A stretch of 64,000 nt of DNA from Phalacrocorax aristotelis (Eukaryota > Chordata > Aves > Suliformes > Phalacrocoracidae): assembly GCF_949628215.1 (NCBI RefSeq), contig NC_134288.1:11291682-11355681 (forward strand). The letters are read 5' to 3'. Shown one piece after another: positions 36,601 to 49,555 of the stretch. The notes beneath the pieces were generated by a model, which had not been told where the DNA came from, made no database searches, and worked only from the letters and a program-made list of their open reading frames with translations. The position numbers and the translations under genes were made by a program. The first letter of the stretch is position 1. The number at the start of each line of letters is the position of its first letter.

Positions 36601-39600
36601 TGCAGCAAAAGCAATGGTAATTTTCCATTTCTGTTAGCAACCCCCCCAATTTCAACTTCATGCTGAGCCACAAGCACAGGGGTTCACAGTTTGTTCTTTC
36701 CTGCTGTAAATTCAAGCATTTCTTTGAGGTATGACCTATTTTCTTTCATGCAGTCCATCCCTAGAAACTCAAGTGCTTTCTCCTTGGTGTCTGTCCCTCC
36801 TACAGGGCTTCAGGTTGTACTGACCCCTCCAGAAAAGACACCGCTGCAGCTCTGTGAATCAGCTTTCTCCTCATTTCATTTGTAAAAAACAGAAAAATTT
36901 TGGGAAGACAGGTTTTAGGGAGAAAAGCTTGCGGAAAAGAAAAGGCAGACTCCTCTGACTAGGTGATATCAACTAGGCACTCAGAAAGCGTAAGATCTGC
37001 AATGTTACTCTTCATATTTTCAGCTTTTTCCTGTCTTCACTTCATGCCCTCTAAGCTGCTGTTCCCCATGAAATTACCATTCTCCAGTCTTATCCTTTCT
37101 CTTTTTTCTTTTCTTAACTGAAAAGTTAAGAGAAGGAGAATAGAGCAAGGTCTAATAGGAAGCTTAGCTTGATCTTCTGCCTGACTCCTAATATACTGAG
37201 TAAAAGGAAATGAATCTATGCTAAGATATTTAAGCTTTCAGCCAACATTCTCCCTTGCTTATAAAGACAGCTCTTCCCTAGCAGCAACCATTCCCTTCCA
37301 CAGTTACCTGGTTTATATTAAACCATGCTCGTTAGGTGCCTTCCTATAGGAGCTCAGTATGTATCTGCCCTTTTGCATTATGCAGGACAAGTTCACCTGG
37401 TCCTGGAGAGGTAGCTGGTGTTTTCCTGTGAGCAGCACTTCAATTGTAAAATTGTAATTTTTCTTCTGGATTAGCAAAATGAATAGAATAAGTTGATTGT
37501 TTCTTTCTTACCTCTGCCACTGAGGAATTAGCAGTCTGGATATTTCATGGATGTTCTCTGAAACCGTATGGATGCTGGGGAAACCTCTCCCTGCTGTAGG
37601 CATGGCTTTCTCCTAACCTGTAGGCTGTGTGTTATTGCAATTTTTCTGCCTCTGCTCATCTTTTGTGCCCTGTCCTTAGCACTGCTGAACAGAGCACTAG
37701 TAAAACCCCACTGCAGCCCCCTAGCAGCTCCTGGGGCAGGGCTGGAGGAGCCCCCTCAGGATCTCACCATGGCTACCCCTGACTTCTCTGTGTCTGTGAC
37801 TAGGTGTAGTCAGAGCAATGTACTTTGTATGTACAGAAGGCTTACATCAAGCAAACTGAAATTCCAGTTAAATTTCATGCATTCTGTCAAACGCACACAC
37901 GAGAAGACCTGTCCAGACTTCAGTGCTTACTTAGAAAGCCATGTCTTAGTACTGAGAGCCATCCTAGGAGATTTCAGCTAACATCGTTGTCATGTGGAGG
38001 GTAAGTAGTAGGTGTGCCAGCCCAAAAGACAATTTAAAGGATACGTGGTCCCTTCCTGGGGTGATCCCAATACTTTCTGGGAAGATGCTTCATCTCACAG
38101 CCTGAGCTGAAATTTCTTTTATGAGGTTGGAAGTAAGGCAGTCCCTGGAATAAAAATACAGTATTTTAAAGGAGAGGAAATGGTGGAAGCAACTCATTGC
38201 TATGCTGTTGTTGCATGTGAGGGAATGGCTGATGAACTGTTTAAAATGGCCCATTCCTGCAAGGCAAGGTTATGTCCCTGCTGCACTGACCCTCTGGCCT
38301 CAGCAAGTTCCTCTGCTAAAGACTGAGCCAACATACCACTTAACTGGGATACAACAGGGGAAGAATTAGGAATCTTCTTCAGCTCAGCCTGAACGAGCAG
38401 CTCACATCTGAGTGTGGCCCTTCCTCTGAAATGCTCCAGGATTTCTGAATACTCGCAACATACAGAAATCACAGTTCTCTGCTGCTTGATAATCCCAACC
38501 AAGCAGGTATTATGGTTAAGAACCCTAAAAAATGCATTCTCTCCATGCACATCACCATAAACATATGAAGCTTGGTTAACCCTATTAAGCCAGACCTCAG
38601 AGTTTGCATAAGTTCAACAACTAAAGTCTTTCCAGTCTCCTGTTTTCTCTCTAAAGAGGTGGAGCATTAACCTTCAGCTGTGCTCTGCAGCAGATCCTGC
38701 GCAGAGATGATCCTCTTATGAGGAAGGTCCCACATTTCTCAAGACTTCAAATCCACTCCGGACTAAGTGTGGATATGAGTGTATTCAGGCAGAGGCTGTC
38801 AACTATTCCTGTTAATTATTGTCATTATTGTTTAAGTGTTAGGTTTGAAATTTGCGTCATGCTGCACAAGTCGAGTAGGTTGGTCATACAGCTGTCAAGT
38901 GAGAAAGCACCCATTGCTGGTCTCCATGTGCACGTCCCACTGTCCCTGTCCTGTCTGAGTACTTTTAGCTCACAGCACATTGTATTTCAAAGTACCTAGA
39001 TGTATGATTTTTCTCTTCTACGTGGAGAGAGCACATGACCTCTGCTGAAAGCTGAAAAATATTCTTTTTGGAGTCTGTTCTTGGTCATTTGCAATTTTAA
39101 ATTTCATGAGGAAAGGAGCAGATGAACCAGTTTCCATCCATCACCTGCTGGTTTTAGTGCTGAACTTGTGGAACAGATCAACCAATCCATCAAAGCCTTA
39201 ATCTATTGCTGGTGACTGACTGAAATTTAAGGCCTGGGCTGTGACAAACTGTGGGTTAAGCTGTTAGATGTTTTGCAAGTACTGTGTGTGCTGAAATGTA
39301 GAAGGAGATTAGCCACAAGTGTGGTTAGCTGGTTTTAGCACCTAGTTTTAGCTATTGCTGCCCAAGTCCTATTGAATATTTGGGCTGGGCTTAAAAATTT
39401 TTTTCCTTGCTAAGTCACAGCAAACAGATAATGGAAGCATGATTTAAAGCCAAGACTCCAGCAAAAATAAAATGTAATGCCTCATAGCAAGTGTGAGGGT
39501 GATGAATAACACCTTTTACTCCTATTGGTTTGTTCAATACCTTTCCCTAAGTGAGGGCTGGCATGGGTTACCTCATCCAACTTTATCTAAATAAATTGCT

Positions 39601-42010
39601 GAGACTTCTGTTAGGGAAGAAAAGAACAAAGCAATGAGTTTATTTCTGTTTTGTACCCCTACCAAATAAGCTGGGTGGGTAAAATGGGCTTCCAGTGCCA
39701 AAAATCGACCCTGACAGATCTCAGACAGATTTAAGAATTATCAAGAAATGAAGCCTCCTTACAGCCATCACAGCATCCCAGGCTTCTGGAAAGAACTGAA
39801 ACATTAGCATAATACAGCACAGGTCATTTTTCACTTGTCTTTCTTATAATTCATTCCCCCCAAATATGTGTTACACTGGGGTGCTTTCCAAAGTGTGTCT
39901 GAATACAGCCAGAAGTCAAGAATTGCTGAGCTCTTATCCTGGCTTCCCCACCTTTTTGTCTGCACAGTTTTGGGGCAAAGGTTTCACTTGGATCAGTGGC
40001 TTGTAGCTGACTTTGTCATCAAGAGGAGTAAGCAATTGCTCCACCATTATGCCATGATTTGCTAGCAAGAGTTTATGCTTTCTTATTGGTTGCTAAGCTT
40101 GATTTTTATCTGAGGTCCAGTTAGTGTGCAATGATGTGTATTCAGGATAGGGAAAGGCTAGGCATGATAGCAGGGGTTATCCTCGATAGCTGACAGGTTT
40201 TGTTAGAAGCCCTTTTCCCTGTCATCAGGCTGAAATATTGCTGCCTTGTATCCATCCAATGGGATATAAGATGACTGAAAGGGGTGGAAGAGCCTCCCTG
40301 CTGGGGGGAGGATGTTGTGAAGGCAGTCGGAGTTGTTGGCTGGGAAGATGCTCAGGGAAGAAGGGGCTTATGATGTCTACATTTGAAAGGAAACTCCTGG
40401 GAAGCACCTGCTGTGTGGCTGTGTCCCTGGAACAGAGAGGGAGATACGAACTTCCAGACCTTGGAAGACTTCTTAGTCCATTCACCTACCCTAAGGCAAG
40501 ATCAGCTCTGCTGAAACCATCTGCTTATGGTCCGGTTCATGCAGAGCTTGCAGGAATCAAAGCTCCTGAATAAACACACAAAAATACCCCAGAGTCCTGC
40601 TCAAAACAAACTCACTTCATTTTTTCTCTTCATGCAATAGTGGAGCCTGCAAGGGTCTTTACTGGCAGAACCAAAAGAACCCCATGTTTTCAGAATAGGC
40701 AAAATCAGTAAAATGCATTTTCAAGCTTCTGGAGAATGGAGCAGAAGGGAAATGACAAAGTCCAGTGTTCCCCATGGCATCCAGTAAATAATGCAACAAA
40801 CTCCTGAAAGGAGAAAGGGGGGCAAAAATTAGCTAGAGTTCATGCGGCAAGGAACATCTGTTGCTGGCACAGTTAAAGAGAGGGAACTTTGCCCTAGATT
40901 CTAACGGCCCTGGAAAAGACACGGCAGCTAGGAGATGAACCTAAGTGGGGTGGTGGATGTGACAAGACTCTTGATACAACTTGAGGCAGGTAGTAGCAGT
41001 GGTTTTGGTTATTTTTATATGTACAGGACTTTCCGCTTTTTAAAACCAAGAGGAGCAGGCTCTGTTCTCAGCTGCACCAGTAGGAATCTGTCAGGGAATC
41101 CCCTGTTCCTGCCTGGCCAGATGGATGGTGCATAACTGCAAGCAGCGTTTGGTTTTGGAGGCTCCATTTCCACTTATTGCTTACTGGTTGCAAGAAGAGA
41201 GATACTCTTGTTGTGGGAAGAGTCACCAGATGGTGCTCTTACACATGGTCATAGCAGGTTGTTGCCAGCAAATGCTGTAGGAGGGCTGGCTTGCTAGTTT
41301 GAGCGGTCCTTGGAGGCAACTGTTGCATGCAGAAGACGACTTATCCCTAAGATACGTAGATCATCCATAAAGTGACTGCAAATGGTGGCACTGGATTAAA
41401 CTGGGAGGTTTTCTTATCTGACCGGATGCATGCTCTGAGTCCACAGAGAAGCTAATCATATGGGATAACATATGTCCCCATGGGCTGGAGGCACACATAA
41501 CGATTTGTTGGGTTTCACTTGACTGCTGACATCACAGACTGTTACAAACCACCACTTGTAATTGCCTGATCATATTTGTTATCTCCTAAGACAGTTTCTG
41601 GACATAAAATGTTCTCTTGGTACTGGTCAGCTCAGCTTTACCATGGCTGTGGTAGGAACATGTAACCAGCACTAAATAGGAATTGTCCATTAGCGTGCAA
41701 GGAACAATTTCACGCAGCTTTTGAAGTCAATGACATGCGTTCTTCTCTTCTAACAGGAAACCAGCCTGGGATGATTCAGACTAGTTCTAGTCAGACTGGG
41801 CTTTGCAAGTATCTTCAAAGCTGGTTCGCACATACAAATGCAGGAGTTGTATTGTCTTCTTGGACTCCTGAGAAACCTCTCTAGAAGAGGTGGACTGGAC
41901 TCTGAAGCTTGGTTCCACTTCATTTGCCCATATCCCACTTGGTACCTTTCGAAGTTTCCTCTCACTGTTCCTCATTGCTCAGGCTCTAGTGTCCTTCTCG
42001 GTGAGTGAAA
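33626..42010. other. Intergenic DNA, mostly featureless
   Basis: No supported coding exon. A homopolymer A-run (about 35186-35197), a T-run (about 35720-35733) and one motif patch (35205-35330) are the only structured pieces noticed. Confidence 0.5.
35205..35330. promoter_or_regulatory. Candidate regulatory patch with opposed CCAAT boxes
   Basis: GCCCAAT at 35271-35277 and ATTGGGC at 35294-35300 are exact reverse complements separated by 16 nt, so two CCAAT-type elements face each other. The flanks hold AAATTAGCC and CTCAATTG motifs. The arrangement resembles bound regulatory DNA but could be chance. Confidence 0.25.
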
Positions 42011-42112
42011 ATAAAGAAAATATATTTAAATATAAACAAATAGATATGGTTTTTATATATATAAATAAATATACATACACATACATCCCATACATAAATA
42101 TATGGGGTTTTT
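42011..42112 (+). repeat. AT-rich low-complexity / degenerate TA-CA microsatellite
   Basis: The segment consists of repeated ATATAAATA and ATACATACA-type units and is almost free of G. It is a decayed dinucleotide/tetranucleotide simple repeat. Confidence 0.75.
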
Positions 42113-42709
42113 AAAGTCAGGCTTTAAAGAGTTTCTACTGCCTGCTTAAAAATAAAAGATCTTTAGGGAAAATGCAAATCTATAATTTCTTATGACAGTA
42201 AAATTATGTTTATTTAACCTATTTCCTGTGCTGGCTTTCAAGTCTTATCCTGGAGAAAATGTTATGCCAATGCATTATCGTTTTTTCACAACTTGGACTT
42301 TAAAGAAAATGATCCTCCATGAGCTATTTTTTTCAGGTCTTCATAAACTTTAAATAGCATTTTTCTGCCTTCATCACAAAACCAGTTAAGCACTAGCTGA
42401 CTAAATGCATGAGCAGAAATATCTCATTTTGTTCAAGCTTTTAAACTCTCCTTGTCAACAAATGATTTGAGCATCTCTGCAAAATGTACTGTCACTTTCC
42501 TGCCATCTGTCATGTGTCACTCTTTCTCTCTTATTCCCCAAGGAGAAATGTCAATCGCTGATTTATATTTCATGTTTTCCTTTACAAAGGAAAATCCTGT
42601 TAGGATACAAATGAATTTTGTGGCTCTAACTCAGCTTCACAGAGGATATTAATTGTTCTTTTCCAGGCACTCTGTAATTCCTTCCTACCAGCATATTCTG
42701 TTTGTCTCC

Positions 42710-42734
42710 TTTTTTTGATTTTTTTTTTTTTTTT
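42710..42734 (+). repeat. T-rich homopolymer tract
   Basis: A run of seven or more T, one GA interruption, then about 16 T. It could be simple sequence or the tail of a minus-strand retroinsertion. No element body was recognised. Confidence 0.8.
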
Positions 42735-44439
42735 AGGAGGCCATACCTTCTGTTCATTTTAAAGTAAAAGAAGCATAAAGAAGTTTCACCAGAAACACTG
42801 ATTGTTTGTTGATACTGGTGGGAAGATGCTACTGTGGAATCAAAGGGCTGTGGATAAGATTAAATTAGAGGAGAGAAACATTATTATAATTACCTGAGTC
42901 TAGGACAGCCCCAGACTCACAAGGTTTGCTTTTAGAAAAAATATTTTTAAATCATCCATGGCAAACCATTTCCAATTAACTCTCACTTACTGTGGGGTAA
43001 GAGCTTGCATATGGGTAGACCAGAACAGCTCAGATACCCTTTTGATTTTAAATCTAAGAAAGAAGGGAGGGAAGAGATGTTTTTACTGCTGTATATTTAA
43101 ATTGATCCATTTATATAGCCACTGTCTGCCCAGCTAAGGAGTCTGTTTGTTCATAGAAGAATAACTAGCAAAATACTGGTTTTCCATCCATAGAAAATGA
43201 TAATTGATGTTGAACCATGGACGTCCTGTTTAGCAGGTTTTGGCTCAAGAAGCCTGATGATGGTCTCTGCCCTTCCCTTCTCCTTGGCTGCTCCTGCTGA
43301 GCTTCCCATCGTCTGGCTCAGAGCCTTGTGGGACAAGCGGCGACAGAGAAAGAGGCACCACGGTGCCAGAACGGAAGCATCACAGTGGGTTGTACTGGAG
43401 AGGCAAAAAGAGGCCAAATTTGGAGAAATGGTTATAAACCTGTTTGAAACTCTCCAAGCTCTTATTTCCCTGTAAATGTGTGGGTCTCAGATGGAGGCAA
43501 TGCTTTTGCAGCAAGGGTACGTGACTTGACCATAGAGGGGGAAAGCAGAGCTGGTGGCAGCCAGCAGAGAACTTTCCCTCTTTAAGGGGAGGGAAAAAAG
43601 TTCGTGAGCTTCCAGAAATTTTGGTCACAGTCTATACTTCACTCTCAAAGGAAGATTTATGTTTTTTGACACAGCAAATAAAGAACCTAATTTGGAAATT
43701 TTAATAGTTGCTATGTATTTATTTCTTTTCCATGTGCATTTGAACACTTCTGCTCTCAAGCTCTGGAGACTCTTCAACTGATGTCTAGTACTTTCACCTT
43801 AGCTTAGAAAAGGTGATGGTTTCAAGATTTAATTAAAAATAACACTCATATTGATTTATGAAGTTTCCCTATTGCATGCGGAAGTACCTGCACCACACTG
43901 CTAATGTAGAGCAAACAGTGCTGCTCCAGCTTTGGGAAGAGCCTTGGCTTGGATCAGCAGCTCTGACTGTGGTTACAAGGTGAAAGGTACAGTCAGGAGG
44001 GATTACTTACAGCCCTTCTCCCCTGCCTCAAATTTCTACCTTTCTTGGAAAACTCCAATTAATCTTCTGTTTAAAATGCCATTAAGAGAAGCTCAGGCTG
44101 TGAGGAAGCAAACCAGTAGCTCAGGTGACCTTCAGCTGGGTGCCCTCTCATGAGATTCACTCTTAAAGAGTCGCCCAATACCCCATGACCCTCTGCTGCC
44201 CCTGTAAGCATTTTCCTACTAAACGAGAACTGAAACTCAAAATGAAATGAGCAATAGGATTTTTGAGCTTAGCTTCTTCAGTAAAGACATGTGCAATGTT
44301 CACTTAAATAACAGATGAATAATTTTAACAAAAAAAAAAATAAAAGTAACGCATTACCTAGAGGAGCCCTGATGATGTCCCTATGTTCCCTATGCTTCTG
44401 ATTATGTGCTGTTTCCAGCAGAAGGTGAAAGGCTAGTCA

Positions 44440-44640
44440 CCCCTCTGGATTCCTGTACATTACAAATTAGATCCAGCTGAAGCTGACTTTGATTTAAACA
44501 CCCTTGCAGTAGAAACATTGGCGAGCTGTGCTTCAGCTAATTAAACTTTCAGCAGTTCACCTTTGTGAGAGCTTAATTAGCTGAGATACTGCCTTCTCTA
44601 TATTTATCTCGTGTGTCTTCCAGAGACGCATGTTGAAAGG
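44440..44640. promoter_or_regulatory. Candidate enhancer with a 12-bp inverted repeat of TAATTA sites
   Basis: TCAGCTAATTAA at 44533-44544 and TTAATTAGCTGA at 44573-44584 are perfect 12-bp reverse complements separated by 28 nt. Each arm contains a TAATTA homeodomain-type core next to an AGCT. The flanks (CCAGCTGAAGCTGACTTTG upstream, TATATTTATCTC downstream) add E-box-like CAGCTG and MEF2-like motifs. The combination is unusual for random sequence and is the strongest candidate regulatory patch in the gene-free interval. Neighbouring genes suggest a neuronal role, but this is inference. Confidence 0.35.
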
Positions 44641-45689
44641 AGGCTTGATTTGCAGGTTATGTAACCACGAGTGTGCATAAGCTTTTCCCCTCATGTCCCT
44701 GGAAGGACAGGTGCTTGTGTAAGGGTCAATGGCTGTTTCTTTACATGGAGACTGTGTTGGTTGTTCAGTCTCTCATGCGGGAACGTGGGTGCTGGTTTCC
44801 AGTGCAGATGAGGCCGGTACTGCCTTTACTGGGGACAACGTGTGATGCTGGGTGAGAGGGAGATGACTTGTGTGTAGTGCCTTTTCTCCAAACCCATGTG
44901 TCAATTCCTCCAAAATCCTGATAAAAGATTAAAATTGTGAGACTTTAAAGATGATGGTTAGATTTGTTTTCATGTTTGATTTGCTTGCAATTTCTTAACC
45001 TCTTTTTGAATTTAGCTACAAATATCAGATTTACAAATTTACATTAAAATTGACATAAAAATAGGATGGGTTTTTTGGCTCCACAATGTGTAGTTTTAAA
45101 GGAAAGGCAATTCACAAGCAAGTCTCATGAACGTTGGGCTCAGAAAGTTTTATTCATGCGTAGCATTTGCTCAGACAGGTATCACTAAAGTCCTTCAAAA
45201 CCCTACCTTGGAAGCCCAGACTAAAACCCAGCAACTCAGCCTTGCCTTGTCTCTTCTAATGGTTTCAGGGCCCATATCCCAAACATGTGAGCATCATTAA
45301 ATCTGCAGCTGCTGTGACTGTGTGATGTGTATCACTGTTTGACTTGCACATTCTGGCTCCAGAAACTTTTCCCTTCTCCTGAGAGACTGATACAACCAGT
45401 GGCTTCCCTGAACCAGCCCAGAATACCACATGCAGCCCAGGGTACAAATAACACCTTGATTCCTCAATGTATTTCCAAAGTACTGTAGAAATAGCAGGTG
45501 AACCACTTCTTTTTATTAAGGTTAGCTCAACTTTCATATATATCCCAAGAAAAGTCATTCTCCTTCCCTGTAAAATAAAAAAAAAAAATAATCATAAGTG
45601 CCGCAGCACACTGCAATTCTGGAAAATAATTTCTTTAAAAGTACATATATCACTGCCTTCCCCCCAAAACTGCCAGTCTTTTGGAGAAT

Positions 45690-45830
45690 AGCTGCATAAC
45701 AGGGCAATAAATATTCAGCAGGTCTTTGGTGGATTGCTTTGGAGGTCTTCTAATTACCTCTAATTAGGCTTACAACGCCTCCCTTGTGCACACTTCACTA
45801 ATTCAGACTTTTCTCATTGTCATTTTTTTC
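45690..45830. promoter_or_regulatory. Candidate enhancer with tandem TAATTA sites
   Basis: Two TAATTA hexamers at 45751-45756 and 45761-45766 start 10 bp apart, one helical turn. A further CTAATTC lies downstream (about 45799), and AATAAATATTCA upstream. The spacing fits cooperative homeodomain binding. Confirmation needs cross-species alignment. Confidence 0.3.
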
Positions 45831-45870
45831 CTCCCCTAAAGGCCAGCTCTCAGCTGCATTCACAAATGGC

Positions 45871-45911
45871 ATCCTTCACAGGCAGCATCCTCACATGCAG
45901 CGTCCTTCACT
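45871..45911 (+). repeat. Degenerate three-unit short tandem repeat
   Basis: Three imperfect units of about 13-15 nt (GGCATCCTTCACA, GCAGCATCCTCACA, TGCAGCGTCCTTCAC) follow one another. It is minor slippage-derived sequence. Confidence 0.5.
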
Positions 45912-48900
45912 GGGAGAGCAGATCCAGGAAAGGGAGGTGGTAAATTAAAACAGGGGCCCAATAGAAAGGGACTGTCCTGTCAGAGGTGGGGGGCAAGTGC
46001 CAAGCCTGGGGAATGCAGGAAAATCAAGCTGCTTCGAGCAGTGTGAGCTGTGAGGAGAGCATGGCCAGAACCATCTGGGTGCAGACCACAGCCTAAAAAC
46101 ATGGATCTTCATGGAAATCATTGACCTGCTTGGTGCTGGGTCTTATTTTGCCAGGAATTAAGTGCCCTAGGACTGAAGCTGGCCCATTTCTGATTTTTGG
46201 ATGGTGATTTGATAGCAGCAGCATCCCAGCTTCCCCAAGAGATGCTGTCAGGCCTGGCTTTCCCAAGTGTAGGCTCTCAGTAAGCCCCCATGCCTTGGAG
46301 GATGTGTCTCAGGGACTGTCTGTGCTCAGCCCATGATTCTTTTTTCTGATTTATACAGCACTTGGAGGTCTTTGCCCTGGAAAGCATTGCTCTGTACGGC
46401 AACTTGGCCTTTTTAGATGTGAGCAGTTCCCCTGTAACTGGTTCCTCCCTATCCAAGGAGGGGATAAAGTCAGAGTCAAGCACTGCGTTGAGCCTTATTA
46501 AGAAAGTCCATGGGTGGCTGTGCCACCCTGAGCACAGATCCCATGGGTAGGGGGTTATTCCCTTGCTCCAAACTCCAAGACACCTCCAGGCAGCACCTGA
46601 CCCAGAAATGCCCCTTTCGTTTGCAGATTGACATTGGAAACGTTCCCTATGGAGCACTATTCCCCAAACGCTATGGCCCAACCAGCATCTCAGCTTTTCT
46701 GGGCACCAGTCCCTGGCAATGTTTTCTCACATCCTCCACCACCACCAAACATGGGGCATTTCCCTGATCCTTCATTTGGCTTTCACACATGGAAATTAGC
46801 CTTTCCATAGCTTCAATGTGCCGCAATTAGTCAAGCCCCAGCACAGCAATGACAATGTTACCTGTCACTATATGATTAATGAGTACCTGAGAGTCTTGGG
46901 GGAAAAAATCAACTAAAAACACCATTGAATGGTCTGATAATGGAATCAGTGCCTGGAGCTAGGTGGGAGGCGCCCAGCAAAGCTCCCACTATCCCAAGGC
47001 CAGGTCATGTGTCTTGCTCTGATGGGCCAGTGTTGCTGCTGCACACAGCTGGGATGGATCTCTGCGTCTCAGAGCCTTCACAGCCTCTCTGAGTTAAAGC
47101 TGATTTCTCCAGTAGTCATCTTTCTCCCTGAACTCCCCTACTGTTTACATCATTGAATTATATTTTAAAAGCTGTTTTTAAAAGAACTCAGCCTGGGAGC
47201 TTACAAAGGAGCTAGAGAGAGTCCTGTGGATAACACACCACCTATGTGAAGCCTTCCTGGGCAAATAAACCTAGGCAAGTGTTTGTAACCCTGTTCCTAT
47301 TCCCACAGCCTCTGTTCCTGACCTTGTTTACTGCTGTGGTTCCTGCCCCAAAGCCTTTGGATGAAGGTCTTCAGAAGTGTGCTGTTCCCTTACCTTGGCA
47401 TGAAACACCATGTGCCTGATTTCCTCCCAGGTTCACCTTTGGTCAGGGCTCACTGTACAGGTATGGAGGCGGGTAAATGTCTGGGCACATATTGTCCTGT
47501 TCTGGCTTGGTATGAAGATATCTAAGCCACCCTGGCAGGAGTCAGTATCTTGCCAAGTCAGTCTAAGCACAACACGTGGCTGCACCCTGGACCACAACAC
47601 AGGGGCAACAGAGCTTGGGATTCCCACAAATCCTGACATCCATCCCTGCTGACAGCTGATGCCCAAAGCACAACGTTGCTCTGGCGTGGTTAGCCCTTGG
47701 CATAAGGATCATCCTTGTTAAGCGCAAACACCTTTTCAGTGGCAGCTGAACCCCTTGACACACAGGTATTGTCCCATGGTGGACACACTGCTCTGTGCTC
47801 CCTTATCAGGTGCAGCTCAGTGCTGGTCTGATGGGAACTTTAACAGCAGCAAACGAAGACAGGAGGCAGTGAACAGCAGCACTCAAAAAGGCAGGTCAAA
47901 ATGGCATTAGAAGCCTTCTCTGGCTCTTTCAAGGTGGCAAAATGGGAGGGTTTCTATGAAAACATCTTTTTCTTTGATTGATTTCTTCTGGCTCTGCCTC
48001 TGATGTGCTTTTACTGTACTAGGGCCTTGGCATTTATGAACTCTTATCCTGCCAGCTGCATGGGTATCTTTACTGTGTCCAGCACTGCCATGCAGGAGGA
48101 TGTGGTGGGACAGGCCCTACTGTCACCTACCCTGTGAAGGATGTCCCTAGCTGGCCAAGGGCCCAGAGCCAGACAAGGGCCATCTCTAAGCCTTGGCTGC
48201 ATTAAACACCCAACGGTTTATCTAGAAATGGGGTATAAATTTACATTTTTGGTGCAGTGTTTCCCTATATGGGGCTAAAGTCTCCACCAAAGACAGCTAT
48301 GGCATCTGAGGGGCAAGGAGAGCCTTGCCAGGGCTGCACAACTTGATGTGCATAAAGGAGAGGATGTGTGTGGCTCTGAGCTCCTGCCTTGGGACCAGCA
48401 CTGATAATGCCCTTGGATCTCACAGAAGTCTTTGCAGGGACCATTTCTGCAGATGTCTGCTTTCCCCTTTAATCGATTTTTCATGGATGCCAGCTAGATT
48501 ATTTGGGTAAAGTTGTTTATATCTTGGATAAACACCAAGAAGTTGAGGTGCTGAACAAGGTGAACCATCCCCTCGAATGTTTGGGGAATTGCTTGTAATA
48601 AGTTGTTGCTATGGCTCTGGACAGATTTGCTTGTATCCTAGCAATGATTGTCTTTGACTGAAGCTTTAGTTGCTACAGTTGGGATCCTGATGGATATATT
48701 CAGACTGTCAGCTCCTTGCCTGCTCTTGTGCTGTCTCTTTCACAAATGATCTCCTGCCCCCTCCACAAAACTGATAGCTTGCCTCAGGCAACATCATTCC
48801 TTGCAACCTAGCAATTTACACCTTAGTGAAACGATTGTGGTATTAGAATAACATCACTTCTGCATGGGACCTGACTTGATTTTTAATAAACTGCAGGGCT

Positions 48901-49456
48901 GTTGTTATCAGTATTTATGAGTCACTGGCTGTACCAGAGCTGAGCGGCTCTCTGCCTTCAAAACCAGTTTCAGTGAATCCCTGCTCAGAAGCCTCATTGA
49001 TTTTTGCCTGCATAATTTATACATTTGTTTTGCCTCCTTTGAATCGAGGAGCAAACAATGGCTGGGTCTGATCACAGGCACGGTCCTTTGAAGCAAATAT
49101 CCCTCAGTGAAGCACTTTCATGATTTCCAAAGCTCCTTCACTCGTGGGAGAAGAAAATAAAAAATAGCAAACCCCAGCAACATAAAATGCACACGGGTTT
49201 TCAAATCTAGTTTTCCACAGTTCCAGCAAACCCATTTTCCAGAGTAGAACAAGCCATGATGAAATGTGGCTAGAGATTTGGCTTTCTAAGCTTGCTTCTC
49301 CCCTGAAATGATGCAGCAATGGCACTGGCAGAGGGCTGAACACTGATGCTGGGTAAAGGGTTGAGAGCTGGGACTGCCAGGTCTCAGGGTTATATTGCAG
49401 GTCTTGCAACGTCTCCTCAACAGCATCAGCTACTGAAGTTAAATAAACATCTAAGA

Positions 49457-49555
49457 AGCTCTGGGTTTTAATTCTTTCTTATAGCTGTAAAAACTCTTGG
49501 TCAAGAAGGGAAGTGTATGCTCTCTGCAAAATGGGACAAAAGAGGATTGAAAAGA
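49457..49555 (+). mobile_element. Possible MIR-like SINE remnant
   Basis: Blocks in MIR order can be seen: GCTCTGGGTTTTAATTC, TATAGCTGTAAAAACTCTTG, GTCAAGAAGGG, then CTCTCTGCAAAATGGGACAA. These correspond loosely to the tRNA B-box region, the AGCTGTGTGACCTTGGGCAAG core and the CTGTAAAATGGG end. Divergence is high and the call rests on block order only. Confidence 0.35.

Larger units (their letters stand above)
42113..49456. other. Intergenic DNA with two candidate regulatory patches
   Basis: No coding exon is supported. A-runs occur at 44330-44340 and about 45577-45588. Two patches with paired TAATTA motifs (44440-44640 and 45690-45830) stand out and are listed separately. Confidence 0.5.
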
